The translations under genes were made by a program, and so were the position numbers. 64,000 nt of DNA from Paraburkholderia phytofirmans PsJN (GTDB taxonomy: Bacteria > Pseudomonadota > Gammaproteobacteria > Burkholderiales > Burkholderiaceae): assembly GCF_000020125.1 (NCBI RefSeq), contig NC_010681.1:930001-994000 (forward strand), in the 5' to 3' direction. The notes below the pieces were generated by a model. It saw nothing but the letters and a program-made list of their open reading frames with translations. It made no database searches and was not told the DNA's origin. Shown piece after piece: positions 18,609 through 27,401 of this stretch (position 1 is the first letter of the stretch; the number at the start of each line of letters is the position of its first letter).

Positions 18609-19868
18609 ATGGCGCATCGACTGTTGCAGAACATGCTGGCATTGTCGGTATTGCAACTGGCGAATATGGTGCTTCCACTCGCCACATTGCCGTATCTTTT
18701 CCGCATTTTAGGCCCTGACCAGTTTGGGGCCTATGTATTTGCCCAGGGTGTAATCGCCTATCTTGTGCTGCTGGCGGACTACGGCTTCATTCTGTCGGCC
18801 ACCGGAGCAATTGCAAAGGTGCAGAACGACCGCAACGCCGTTTCGAAAATCTTCTGGACGACGCAGGCCGCCAAATGCATCGTAGCGTGCGTGGGTCTCG
18901 TACTGCTACTCCTGGGCGTGCTTTTCGTGCCGAAGCTGAGCGAGCTTCGCCTCGTCATGTTTGCGACGTTTCCATTGGTGATCGGCACGTTGCTATTTCC
19001 GCAATGGCTCTTTCAAGGTCTGGAGCGGATGTCCTTTGTCACCATTTCGACCCTGACTTCGCGCCTGTTAGTCATACCGGCTACTTACCTCTTCATTCAC
19101 TCGTCTGACGACACCTGGCGGGCGGCACTCATCAGCTCCATGAGTACTGTAGTCGCTGGATGCATCTCGCTTCTATTCGCCGCTCGCTTGAGGTTGATTT
19201 CTTTCTGTCTGCCAAGCGTGAGCGAAGTGGCGGGCGCATTTCGCGAAGGGTGGCACGTCTTCATGGCGACTGCGGCAATCAGCATGTACACAACCACCAA
19301 CAGCGTAATACTTGGTTCGTTGGCGGGCAATGTGACGCTGGGTTATTTCGGTGCCGCCGACAAGATCAGGAACGTTGCGCAGGCGGTGATAACTCCACTT
19401 GGCAATGCCCTTTACCCGCGTGTCAACGCGCTGTTTGCCGAGGATACGCAGAAGGCCTTTGCGCTCGTTCGCAAGGCGCTTTACGCGATGAACGCCATTA
19501 TGCTTTTTGTTTCCGTGATGCTCTGGGTACTTGCGCCGTGGATCGTGCGCTTCGGCATGGGACCACAATATGAACCGGCGATCGCTGTTTTACGGTGGCT
19601 GGCATTCGTGCCTTGGCTGGTGGCGCTGAGTAATGTGCTAGGGCTGCAAATGATGCTGCCGCTCGGCATGAAGAGAAAGTTTAGCGAGATTCTGCTCGTA
19701 TCGGGCGTGTTCAACGTAGCGCTGTTGGTGCCGCTGTCGTCCGCCTTCGGAGCACAAGGTGCAGCGATGTCGATACTTGCAACCGAAGCTCTTGTCACTG
19801 CCACCATGGCATTCTATTTGATCCAGAAGAGAGTTCCGCTCTTTGCGCCGCGAGCGGTCACCGACTGA
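18609..19868 (+). CDS. wzx: Wzx-type oligosaccharide flippase
   Basis: The 419-residue protein has about twelve hydrophobic helices and matches the polysaccharide biosynthesis (MATE/MOP) flippase family. The N-terminus LQLANMVLPLATLPYLFRIL, then GPDQFGAYVF, is typical of RfbX/Wzx. It would translocate the undecaprenyl-linked EPS repeat unit to the periplasm for the Wzy-like enzyme at 13053. Convergent with the GT2-glf pair. Confidence 0.85.
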   Translation: MAHRLLQNMLALSVLQLANMVLPLATLPYLFRILGPDQFGAYVFAQGVIAYLVLLADYGFILSATGAIAKVQNDRNAVSKIFWTTQAAKCIVACVGLVLLLLGVLFVPKLSELRLVMFATFPLVIGTLLFPQWLFQGLERMSFVTISTLTSRLLVIPATYLFIHSSDDTWRAALISSMSTVVAGCISLLFAARLRLISFCLPSVSEVAGAFREGWHVFMATAAISMYTTTNSVILGSLAGNVTLGYFGAADKIRNVAQAVITPLGNALYPRVNALFAEDTQKAFALVRKALYAMNAIMLFVSVMLWVLAPWIVRFGMGPQYEPAIAVLRWLAFVPWLVALSNVLGLQMMLPLGMKRKFSEILLVSGVFNVALLVPLSSAFGAQGAAMSILATEALVTATMAFYLIQKRVPLFAPRAVTD

Positions 19869-19929
19869 AGTGAGGCTGTGGCAATGGCGAAACTATTGCG
19901 CAAGAAGGGGTGAGCGGCCACGCCACGGT

Positions 19930-19963
19930 TGGACATCGCCTCAATTAGTCGAGGCGATGTCCA
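19930..19963. terminator. Bidirectional hairpin between convergent wzx and GT2 genes
   Basis: TGGACATCGCCTC and GAGGCGATGTCCA form a perfect 13-bp stem with an eight-base loop, centred between the stops of wzx (19868) and the reverse-strand GT2 gene (19986). There is no long T tract on either side, so termination may be weak or the stem may protect both 3' ends. Confidence 0.6.
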
Positions 19964-19985
19964 TAAATCACGCACCTCATTGGAC

Positions 19986-20957
19986 TCAGGAATCGCCTAG
20001 CGACCTCTTCCAGTCGGCCGGCAGTACCGTTTCGAATTGCCGTCGTCCCACAGCCTGCACAAAGTAGCGGAGGTATAGCGCGATGACACTGACGCGGCGA
20101 TCTCCGAACACCAGAACCCGGGCAAGTCGTCGTGCAAAAAGCGACGCGGCCCAGAGCGGTGCCGGACCGCGATGCCGAAATACCATGTCGACATAGTTGC
20201 GCAGCCCGCATGCGTGCTTCCATTGCGTAGCTGCCGGCATGCGCCTCGTTTCCATCCATTCGCGTATTGAGTGCGGGCGCTGCACTAAATCCCGATTCTC
20301 TCCGTCCTTATGCATCATGTGCGAGGCGGTCACGCAACGCAATTCACCGATGCGACTCAGGCGGGCGGTGTATTCGACGTCGTCGTTCCAGACGAAATAC
20401 TCGCGGGCGGGAAAACCCACGCGTTGAATCGCATCGTGCCGAATGCAGGCACCGACGAACGACATATAGTCGGTCTGGAAGGAAGCGTTCGTGTGCAACT
20501 CGGGCATCGGCGTGACCAGCCGCATCCGACTGTCGAAGGTTCCCTGATGCCAGTACTGCAAACGCTTGTCGATGCCGAATACCGAACCGCACATTGCAAC
20601 GACTTCAGTGCGCGCGGCGTCTTCTGAGGCCATCAGTTTTTCGAGCGCGTCGGGCATTGGCTCCGCGTCGTCATCCATTAGCCAGTACCAATCGAAACCC
20701 TTGGAAAACGCGGTGGTGATTCCAGTAGCGAAGCCGCCTGCCCCACCAGTGTTGCTTTCCGCCAGAACAACAAAAACCGTGTCCTGATTTGCTTTAACGG
20801 CGTCCAGATACTCTCGCGAACCGTCGCTGCTACCATTATCAATCACGAAAATCGCATCGACAGTCTGCGTTTGAGCAAGCAACGCTTCGATGCATTCTTG
20901 TAACAAGGCTCGCCGGTTGTACGAGACAACGATTGCGGCAACACTTTTCGGCTTCAT
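19986..20957 (-). CDS. GT2-family glycosyltransferase, probable galactofuranosyltransferase
   Basis: The 323-residue product is a GT-A inverting transferase. It opens with VAAIVVSYNRRALLQECI, has IDNGSSDGS near residue 40, and the metal/nucleotide aspartates in YWLMDDDAEP near 95. A downstream WNDDVEYTARL segment is typical of GlfT-like and rhamnosyl GT2 enzymes. Its start overlaps the stop of glf (ATGA), which ties it to UDP-galactofuranose use. Acceptor specificity is unknown. Confidence 0.82.
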   Translation of the reverse strand: MKPKSVAAIVVSYNRRALLQECIEALLAQTQTVDAIFVIDNGSSDGSREYLDAVKANQDTVFVVLAESNTGGAGGFATGITTAFSKGFDWYWLMDDDAEPMPDALEKLMASEDAARTEVVAMCGSVFGIDKRLQYWHQGTFDSRMRLVTPMPELHTNASFQTDYMSFVGACIRHDAIQRVGFPAREYFVWNDDVEYTARLSRIGELRCVTASHMMHKDGENRDLVQRPHSIREWMETRRMPAATQWKHACGLRNYVDMVFRHRGPAPLWAASLFARRLARVLVFGDRRVSVIALYLRYFVQAVGRRQFETVLPADWKRSLGDS

Positions 20958-22045
20958 TGGGCCAGCTCCTCAGCGACTTTCAGTGCCGCGCCAACAACCT
21001 GATCCATGTTGTAGTAGCGATACTGCGCGAGCCTCCCGACGAACGTCACATCAGGCGTGGCCTCGGCAAGTTCGTGGTACCGCTTGAAAAGCGCCTCATT
21101 TTCAGAGCGGGGAATGGGATAGTACGGGTCGCCTTCGGCTCGTGGATACTCTCGCACGATCGACGTGCCGGAGTGTTGCTGCCCGGTCAGATGTTTGAAT
21201 TCGGTTATCCTGGTGTATTCGTGATCGTTGGGGTAATTGATCGTCCCGGTTTGCTGGAATTGATCGACGTCGGTCAGATGTTCATGTTGGAACGACAGGC
21301 TCCGATAGGGGAGTTTGCCGAAGCGATAATCGAAAAACGCGTCGATCGGACCGGTATAGACAGTGTGTTCGCGTTCAACCACTGACCTCAGGACGCGAAA
21401 ATCCTCGGACAAGCGCACTTCGATATTCGGATGTCCGAGCATCTTCTCGAACATTGCCGTGTAGCCCCGGGCGGGCATGAACTGGTATGTGTCGGTGAAG
21501 TAACGATCGTCGTCGTTAGAGCGGGTCGGTATGCGCGCGGCTACGCCCGCTGAAAGATCGGCCAGGTCGAGTCCCCACTGCTTCTGTGTGTAGCCGCGAA
21601 AGAACTTGTCGCACAAGTCGCTGCCCACGCTGCTCAACACGACGTCTTCGCTCGTCGCGATGTCGTTCCGGGCTTCGCGCACGGATTCAAGGTACGCTTT
21701 CACGCCTTCCTCGTTCAGATCCAGTCCGTACAGCTTGTTGATCGTCGTCCGGTTGATAGGAATCGGGTAAAACTCTCCGTCCAGGTGAGCGAGTACTCGG
21801 TGCTCGTAAAGTCGCCAGTCGGTGAAGTTCGACAGGTATTCGAAGATTCGCTTGCCGGAAGTATGAAAAATATGCGGTCCGTAGGGATGAATCAGCACGC
21901 CGTTCTCATCATAGCAATCGAACGCGTTTCCACCGATATGATTCCGCTTGTCAATCACCAGCACTCGTTTGCCAGCGGAGGCAAGGCGTTCGGCACATAC
22001 TGTGCCCGCAAAGCCGGCCCCAACGATCAAGGCGTCATATTTCAT
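20954..22045 (-). CDS. glf: UDP-galactopyranose mutase
   Basis: The 363-residue flavoprotein interconverts UDP-galactopyranose and UDP-galactofuranose. It starts MKYDALIVGAGFAGTVCAE (FAD dinucleotide-binding loop), followed by VLVIDKRNHIGGNAFD and the UGM signature HPYGPHIFHT near residue 58. The C-terminal part has FDYRFGKLPYRSLSF and the conserved SGTSIVREYP segment. The start at 22045 has GAGGA nine bases upstream; the longer frame to 22084 lacks support. Together with the overlapping GT2 it implies Galf in the polysaccharide. Confidence 0.93.
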   Translation of the reverse strand: MKYDALIVGAGFAGTVCAERLASAGKRVLVIDKRNHIGGNAFDCYDENGVLIHPYGPHIFHTSGKRIFEYLSNFTDWRLYEHRVLAHLDGEFYPIPINRTTINKLYGLDLNEEGVKAYLESVREARNDIATSEDVVLSSVGSDLCDKFFRGYTQKQWGLDLADLSAGVAARIPTRSNDDDRYFTDTYQFMPARGYTAMFEKMLGHPNIEVRLSEDFRVLRSVVEREHTVYTGPIDAFFDYRFGKLPYRSLSFQHEHLTDVDQFQQTGTINYPNDHEYTRITEFKHLTGQQHSGTSIVREYPRAEGDPYYPIPRSENEALFKRYHELAEATPDVTFVGRLAQYRYYNMDQVVGAALKVAEELAQ

Positions 22046-23530
22046 CAGTTGAAGTCCTCTAGAAATGCGCAAGGTGGCTGCCATTCATGTCGCCAGCAGG
22101 GCGCACGGATGACCGTAGAGTTATTTGCGAGCCGGACGGGACGGTGCGGCACAGAGAAGCGCATGGGCCGACACTTGTCGCCTTCGGAAAACGCGCTCTC
22201 GTTCCAGGTAGAACTGTATGGCGCCAGAAAATACGGTGAATCTTGTCTGCGGACTGAAGGCAGCGTCGCCCACCGCAAGGGTGCCTGTTTGAAATTCCGC
22301 CATCGGTACGTTTGCGCACACATCGCCGTTCCCGTGGCGTATGTAAGAGAAATTGAATCTTCGACTCCGCATGGAACAGTGTGCAAAGCCTGCAATGCAA
22401 AAAACGGGTTCGCCGACCCCGAACAATCCGCTTCTCGTCACTCGCATGTAGTGTCGTCGCTTTAGTAACGATGCGACGGAGGGTTTTCGTTGGGAAACTT
22501 GTCGCGCTCGCCGGTTGGAACGCTGAAAGTGAGCGGCGTCGTGAGAATCAGAACATGGCTTTCTTCCATTGCGTCGGTAGCCATCGCGTCAACAAGTTGC
22601 CCACGCTTTGTGGGTAACCGAACGAGGAGTCGCCGGTAGCGGCGGAACTGGCCTAGCTGATGGCGGTTGTCGGCGGTTGTCTCGCGGTAAGGTCGTGCCA
22701 CGGAATACCTTGCAAAACTTTGCCAGCTTGCTGGTGCAATCTAGCTCATTAAGCGCCGGCGGCGTTGCAGCGAGGCTTGAAATCGTTGTACGTTGCCGAT
22801 TCACCGGCGCTGTGATTCAACGGAGTGATAGCTTGCAGGCGATCAGGCTTCAAGCGTTCTCGGTAGCGTACCGAGGCGGTGGGTAATAGCCGAGTCGCAC
22901 AGGGGGACATCAAAGCAACATCCGCCGTCGCGCTGGCAACTCTGCGCGCCATGGACGATAGTGACAGCGCAAGGCGTGCTCATCTTGGAGAAGTCGTTCT
23001 CAGCGTCCGGCGTTGAGCGGTTGTGTGATCGCGTCGTCATCCAAGTGAAAATCGCGTTCTTGACCGAAGTTTGCTATGCCGCGGTTGAGAGCAGTCGGGA
23101 AATCCTTCGTGTGATAAATAAGGCGACGAGTCATCTATTGCTGCCGGCCACGTCAACACACAACACGCTTTACGACCAATATGGGACAGCACGAGTTTTT
23201 TCTTGCAATTATCGATATGGTTTCGGTCGATGGCGGGCAGTCCAAACTCACATCAAATTTTTGGACTAAGGTTTGCGGCCTCTATGTGACCGGTCCGTTT
23301 TCCGCGCACACATTCGGGTCCGTGATGTGGCTTATCGCGCCTCGTTGGCAACGGGTGCTAGGCGGAGCGACTGGCCCGCTGCTTAAGGCGGCATGGCGGA
23401 CCGAAGTGGCGAGTAGCGGGAGCCATCCAGGCGGTCTGTCCTGTCCTCAGCTGTTCCTTTAATTCAGCACTAGACAAGACGTAGTGGTCACAGCGTCGAG
23501 GTCTTGAAAGCGCATGAGCGGAGACGCGAG
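22046..23530. other. 1.5-kb region without a recognisable gene
   Basis: This is the longest gene-free stretch in the window. Short frames on both strands (at most about 115 codons) show no family motif, no signal peptide and no strong ribosome site. It lies between the divergent glf and deacetylase genes, so it should contain at least two promoters, but I could not identify them with confidence. Nearby mobile-element relics suggest it is decayed DNA from past insertions. Confidence 0.4.
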
Positions 23531-24415
23531 ATGAATCGGGGTAAGGCTTTAATTAAGGAGTTCCTGGCTGCACTGCTCGTCCTGACGGGCGTTGCCCGAG
23601 CGACGCGCGCATGGCTGTGGCGCGACCGCGTAGCGATCTTGCTCTATCACGACCCCGATCCTGCGACGCTCGACCGGCACCTTACTTACCTTAGGAAATT
23701 ATGTGATTTTGTTCCGCTGACTGATGTCGCCGCGCCGGGTCGCGGTCGTGCTCGTGCGGCCATTACCTTCGACGACGGGCACAAGGGCAACGCGAAATTG
23801 CTGCCTATCTTTATCAAGCACAAGGTGCGGCCGACGATCTTTCTGTGCAGCAGCATCGTCGGCCGCGCGCGTAGTCATTGGTGGTTGCATCCCGGCTCGC
23901 TGGAGGCAGGCCATGAACGCTTGAAGCGGATGAGGAATGCAGAGCGCCTCACCGAACTCGCGGCGCATGGTTACCACCAGGAAGCCGACAATTTTGCAAC
24001 CGGCCTTAGCATCGAGCAGATTGACGTCATGAGTGCGCACGTGGATTTTCAAGCCCACACGCGATTTCATCCGGTGCTGACTCGCTGCAGCGATAGCGAA
24101 TGTGCAGACGAAATCGGCAGGAGCAAGCACGAAATCGAAGCGCTGCTGCACTGTGCCTGCGAACATTTCGCCTACCCGAACGGAAACTATGGCGATCGCG
24201 AAATTGGCTTCGCGAAGGCGGCGGGATACAAGAGCGCCCGCACGTGCGACGTCGGCTGGAGCGATCATCGAAGCGATCCGTATCGACTGCCCGCGATCAT
24301 CATCGACGACAGCGCGTCGACGCGGCAATTCGCGGCGCAATTAACCGGGATTCCACTCTTTCTGCATTATCTAAAAAAGGGCGGAGGTTGGCGGGGCCGA
24401 TTTCCTCAGTTCTGA
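23531..24415 (+). CDS. Polysaccharide deacetylase (NodB-homology, CE4)
   Basis: The 294-residue product has an N-terminal hydrophobic segment and a NodB domain. The catalytic/metal aspartates lie in AAITFDDGHKGN near residue 82. The zinc histidines fit VDFQAHTRFHPVLT near 172. The late motif is FAYPNGNYGDREIG near 213. GGAG lies seven bases before the ATG at 23531. It would remove acetyl groups from the EPS, probably in the periplasm. The frame ends just before a group II intron tail, but the domain looks complete. Confidence 0.82.
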   Translation: MNRGKALIKEFLAALLVLTGVARATRAWLWRDRVAILLYHDPDPATLDRHLTYLRKLCDFVPLTDVAAPGRGRARAAITFDDGHKGNAKLLPIFIKHKVRPTIFLCSSIVGRARSHWWLHPGSLEAGHERLKRMRNAERLTELAAHGYHQEADNFATGLSIEQIDVMSAHVDFQAHTRFHPVLTRCSDSECADEIGRSKHEIEALLHCACEHFAYPNGNYGDREIGFAKAAGYKSARTCDVGWSDHRSDPYRLPAIIIDDSASTRQFAAQLTGIPLFLHYLKKGGGWRGRFPQF

Positions 24416-24500
24416 CTCTGCACAGCTTCCGCGGTTTTACGTTCTGGCCGCGAGAGGCGACGAGCAAGCACAGCCGGCGGTGACAACGGTCGGCTGACGA

Positions 24501-24575
24501 GAGCCGTATGAGGCAAGAGTTTCATGTACGGTTCCGCGAGAGAATTGAGGCGAAACCATCGGGCTAACTCACTAT
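24501..24575 (+). mobile_element. 3' terminal remnant of a bacterial group II intron (domains V-VI)
   Basis: Bases 24501-24534 match the group II intron domain V pattern. GAGCCGT pairs with ACGGTTC (with the AGC triad), a two-base AT/GT internal bulge follows, and a short upper stem carries a GNRA-like loop. The next 40 bases end CTAACTCACTAT, compatible with domain VI and the 3' splice site (terminal AY) near 24575. I could not fold domain VI firmly. No intron reverse transcriptase is present upstream, so only the tail survives. It runs directly into IS30 transposase sequence, which would be its 3' exon. Confidence 0.65.
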
Positions 24576-24585
24576 CCCCACATCC

Positions 24586-24777
24586 ATGGGACCGACGGTT
24601 GAGCGAAATACAAACGGTCTATCAAGGCAGTACTTCCACAAAGGCACCGATCTGTCTGCGTATTCGCAGGCGGAACTCAATTCCGTGACGAGCCGTTTGA
24701 ACGAGCGCCCGAGAATGACTTTGTATTACGAAACGCGCGCTGAACGATTCCACCAATTTATTACGCCCGCCAGTTGA
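24586..24777 (+). pseudogene. C-terminal fragment of an IS30-family transposase
   Basis: The frame reads ERNTNGLSRQYFHKGTDLSA, then YSQAELNSVTSRLNERP and ETRAERFHQF, which is the conserved C-terminal end of IS30-type DDE transposases, including the catalytic glutamate region. Just upstream the HPWDR motif lies in another frame, so there is a frameshift as well as the loss of the N-terminal two-thirds. It directly follows the group II intron tail. Not functional. Confidence 0.8.
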
Positions 24778-24929
24778 TTCTGGAGACATCAACGTAAGAC
24801 TTTCCCTTAGTGCACTACCAAACATAACGGTCGACTCTAACGAGCTACACTTCGCAAGATTAGTAAAGGTGGTCGCTATCTCCCGCGTTTTGCCTGATTG
24901 TATTAGTGCCACAAAAATGGAGCGGAGAC

Positions 24930-26150
24930 ATGGAACGCTGCAGAGTCTTAATGATCAATGATTTCTCGGACAGAGGCGGCGCAGAGATTGTTTATAGGCA
25001 GTCGGTCGGACTCTTCAGGACCTTATCCGGCGTAGAAGTCGAGAGTTTCGACAATAGTCAATTTGTCGAACAAACTTCGTTAGTCTCGAGAGCCTGGAAT
25101 CATGCCGCGGCCCAGGCTCTCGAAAAGACTATCCTCCGATTCAGGCCGCATCGCGTGCTGGTACATAACTACCATAACGCGCTCTCGCCCTCGGTGCTGG
25201 GCGTTATCGCGCGCCACAAGCGCAGTGTCGGCTACCGCACGTATCACACCTGCCACGACTACCATCTCGTCTATTGGAACCCTGCACTGCAGTTCTTCAA
25301 GAGCGGACTACCTCAAATTCTTCCGCTTGACGCGCTGAGTACATTCGCTGCGCTCAGGCTTCGTTCGTCGCCGAAAGGCTTCATGCACGACCTCCTGACG
25401 AAGACATACTGGCATGCGGTGCGGGCGGCGTGCCGACCGTCACGTGTCTTCGACCAGATTCTTTGCCCGAGTGCCTATATGCAAGAAGCACTGAATCGCT
25501 GCGGGATTACCAATACGGTGATCCTCCATAATCCATCGTCGGTGCCAACTGCGCGGATTGCGTCGCCTAAACGCGGCAAGGAACGCTTCAACCTTGCCTT
25601 TGCTGGACGACTGGCGCAAGAAAAAGGTCTTCGACAGTTCATCGAACTCGCACAAGCGGCAGACTTCGAGCATATCGAATCGATCGGTGCTTACGGCGAG
25701 GGCCCGGAGCGGGCAGTGATCGAGCAACGCTTTCCGGCGCTCATCAAGCAGGGTAAGTTGATTTTTTTCGGCAGCCTATCGCAGGAGCGATTGTTCACGG
25801 AAATGCAATGTTTTGCCGATGCAGTCATCGTGCCGTCGGTGTGCGCGGAAAACGCGCCGCTGATTGTCATCGAAGCCGCGATGCTCGGCTTGCCTGCACT
25901 CGTGCGCGATGGTGGAAGCATGGCTACGACGGCGGATGCAGTCGGCAACAAGATCAAATTCAGCACAAGTCCGGACGGTCTGAAGAAGGCGCTCGCGCAA
26001 CTGTCCGCTCACCTGTCGAATCCCGAAAGGAGGTACCAAATCAGCGAATACTTGCCGGAGTACTACACCGAGCGCCTTGCGGCGATCATGGGTATTCGCG
26101 ACGAGTTGCCGCTGGCCTCAAGGCACGAGTTTGCTGTGCGGCGCGCGTAG
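24930..26150 (+). CDS. GT4-family glycosyltransferase, copy 2
   Basis: The 406-residue product is a close paralogue of the protein at 17236-18408. It has the same opening (VLMINDFSDRGGAEIVYRQ), the shared LVHNYHNALSPSVLGVIARH block near residue 80, FAGRLAQEKGLRQFIELAQA near 225 and APLIVIEAAMLGLPALVR near 313. A GGAG lies directly before the ATG. It probably adds a related sugar to the same EPS repeat unit. It is the last EPS gene and stands beyond the intron/IS30 scar. Confidence 0.86.
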   Translation: MERCRVLMINDFSDRGGAEIVYRQSVGLFRTLSGVEVESFDNSQFVEQTSLVSRAWNHAAAQALEKTILRFRPHRVLVHNYHNALSPSVLGVIARHKRSVGYRTYHTCHDYHLVYWNPALQFFKSGLPQILPLDALSTFAALRLRSSPKGFMHDLLTKTYWHAVRAACRPSRVFDQILCPSAYMQEALNRCGITNTVILHNPSSVPTARIASPKRGKERFNLAFAGRLAQEKGLRQFIELAQAADFEHIESIGAYGEGPERAVIEQRFPALIKQGKLIFFGSLSQERLFTEMQCFADAVIVPSVCAENAPLIVIEAAMLGLPALVRDGGSMATTADAVGNKIKFSTSPDGLKKALAQLSAHLSNPERRYQISEYLPEYYTERLAAIMGIRDELPLASRHEFAVRRA

Positions 26151-26367
26151 TGACCAGATTCATAGCGTTAACTCGACGCAGGCGTTGGTGTATTTCAGAT
26201 CATCGTGTCCCGAGGTAGTCCGTCGTCCTGGGTGCCACTATCGCGTCGATGCTCCATCTGAACCCACAATTCACTTGAGCTCGAACTATTTAGAGCTCGG
26301 TTCGTTTGACTTTGAACCTTCTGGAACGCACCCAAAACCATATTGGCCGACGGCCGATGCCCGCGTA

Positions 26368-26772
26368 TCAGTCCTGAGCGGCCATATCAGTTGCCTCGGC
26401 CTGTACCAGCGCGCGCACGAGCAGGTACACGGCCGGCAAGTTGTCGTCGTCACGCCGCCAGTCGACGGGTTCGTCGAGATCCATCCCGCACAAACGACTG
26501 TCCTCGAACCGTACGAACGTCGAACGTACCGTCTCACTGTGCCTGGCCAGGAAGCCACGATTCTCAAAGACCTGTTCATCGATTGTGAGCAGCGTGCGCC
26601 AGGTCGGCAATCGCGCGCTATTCGAGTGACGGCGACGACCCGTGTCGAGGTGACGACCTGCGACCGTGGCAATGATCTGCTGCAGGTCCAACGACGCGCT
26701 GCGGAGCGCGCGCTCAAGGGCGGCAGGGTTGATCTCGTGGACATCCATATCAAGAGCAGCGTCGCTAACCAT
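26368..26772 (-). CDS. Uncharacterised protein, second gene of an SOS-box cassette
   Basis: The 134-residue product is soluble, acidic and predicted mostly helical, with no motif I recognise. The chosen start (26772) has AGGAAG eight bases upstream. A further ATG at 26811 overlaps the TGA of the preceding gene (TGATG), so either start gives tight translational coupling. The two genes share the tandem LexA-type sites at 27101-27136, so expression should rise after DNA damage. Function unknown. An overlapping frame at 26286-26753 on the same strand is compositionally Arg/Ser-rich and looks like a shadow. Confidence 0.55.
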   Translation of the reverse strand: MVSDAALDMDVHEINPAALERALRSASLDLQQIIATVAGRHLDTGRRRHSNSARLPTWRTLLTIDEQVFENRGFLARHSETVRSTFVRFEDSRLCGMDLDEPVDWRRDDDNLPAVYLLVRALVQAEATDMAAQD

Positions 26773-26810
26773 ATTGTTATCTTCCTGAGGATTCGCAGTA
26801 ACTCGAAGCA

Positions 26811-27092
26811 TCAAAACTGATGCTTCGACAATGCCCGGTTTCGCTGTGCCAACAATTCGCGAATCTGGGCTAGATGGTTATCGCCGACCGTGCAGTCTTC
26901 AACAGGCCGGCTATGTTGATGAGGCATTGGCGGACGTACGCCGAGATAGCGGCACACGGCGGATACGTACGGCTTGCCGTTGCCTCCCAGATGTCGCGCC
27001 GCAGCAGCCACACGCACGTCTCCAACATGCTTGCGCAACCACGCAAGCGTTTCGCGGTCACCGTCGTTCAAGATGCGGATGAGTTGGTTCAT
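26811..27092 (-). CDS. Uncharacterised 93-residue HTH-like protein under SOS-type control
   Basis: The start at 27092 (MNQLIRILNDGDRETLAWLR) gives a small basic protein. The segment VAAAARHLGGNGKPYVSAV, then CRYLGV, near residues 30-55 has the rhythm of a helix-turn-helix. The tail is polar. Two LexA-type palindromes end eight bases upstream of the ATG, and a TTGACT -35-like hexamer lies at 27152-27157. The stop overlaps an ATG of the next gene. I do not recognise the family. A DNA-binding regulator or a damage-induced inhibitor are the obvious possibilities. Confidence 0.6.
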   Translation of the reverse strand: MNQLIRILNDGDRETLAWLRKHVGDVRVAAAARHLGGNGKPYVSAVCRYLGVRPPMPHQHSRPVEDCTVGDNHLAQIRELLAQRNRALSKHQF

Positions 27093-27100
27093 GGCCGATT

Positions 27101-27136
27101 CTGTATATAAAAACAGTACTGTGAATTTATACAGTA
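27101..27136 (-). promoter_or_regulatory. Two adjacent LexA (SOS) boxes
   Basis: CTGTATATAAAAACAG (27101-27116) and CTGTGAATTTATACAG (27119-27134) both fit CTGT-N8-ACAG exactly, the LexA consensus of gamma- and betaproteobacteria. The second extends to TACTGTGAATTTATACAGTA, a complete TACTGT...ACAGTA palindrome end to end. They sit two bases apart, immediately upstream of the 93-residue gene, where bound LexA would block its promoter. Confidence 0.78.
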
Positions 27137-27401
27137 TTTGTCCGGGATGCAAGTCAATTCGCAGGATGTCGGATTCGACTGGAAGAGAAGAGGGCGATCA
27201 AGCCCGGTGGGCGGTCGGTCGTCAGCTGCGCAGAGGCGGCTGACGGCGTACCTGTGCTCGATCTTCCGGCGTTTGGGATGAGGGTCTGGACGGCTCGGCC
27301 GGCGCGACGTGAGAGGTGCAACTTGGGTATCGCATTGGCAACTGTGGGCATACACGAGTGCCCACACTGCCACGAACTTTTTTACCCGGACGATCTTTTG
27401 A

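Noticed and set aside
22462..22701. Possible transposase C-terminus on the minus strand
   Set aside because: A few residues reminded me of IS ATPases, but the resemblance did not extend over a full motif.
26286..26753. 155-codon frame overlapping the second SOS-cassette gene
   Set aside because: Arg/Ser/Thr-rich composition without motifs and no ribosome site; the frame at 26368-26772 has one and is coupled to the upstream gene.
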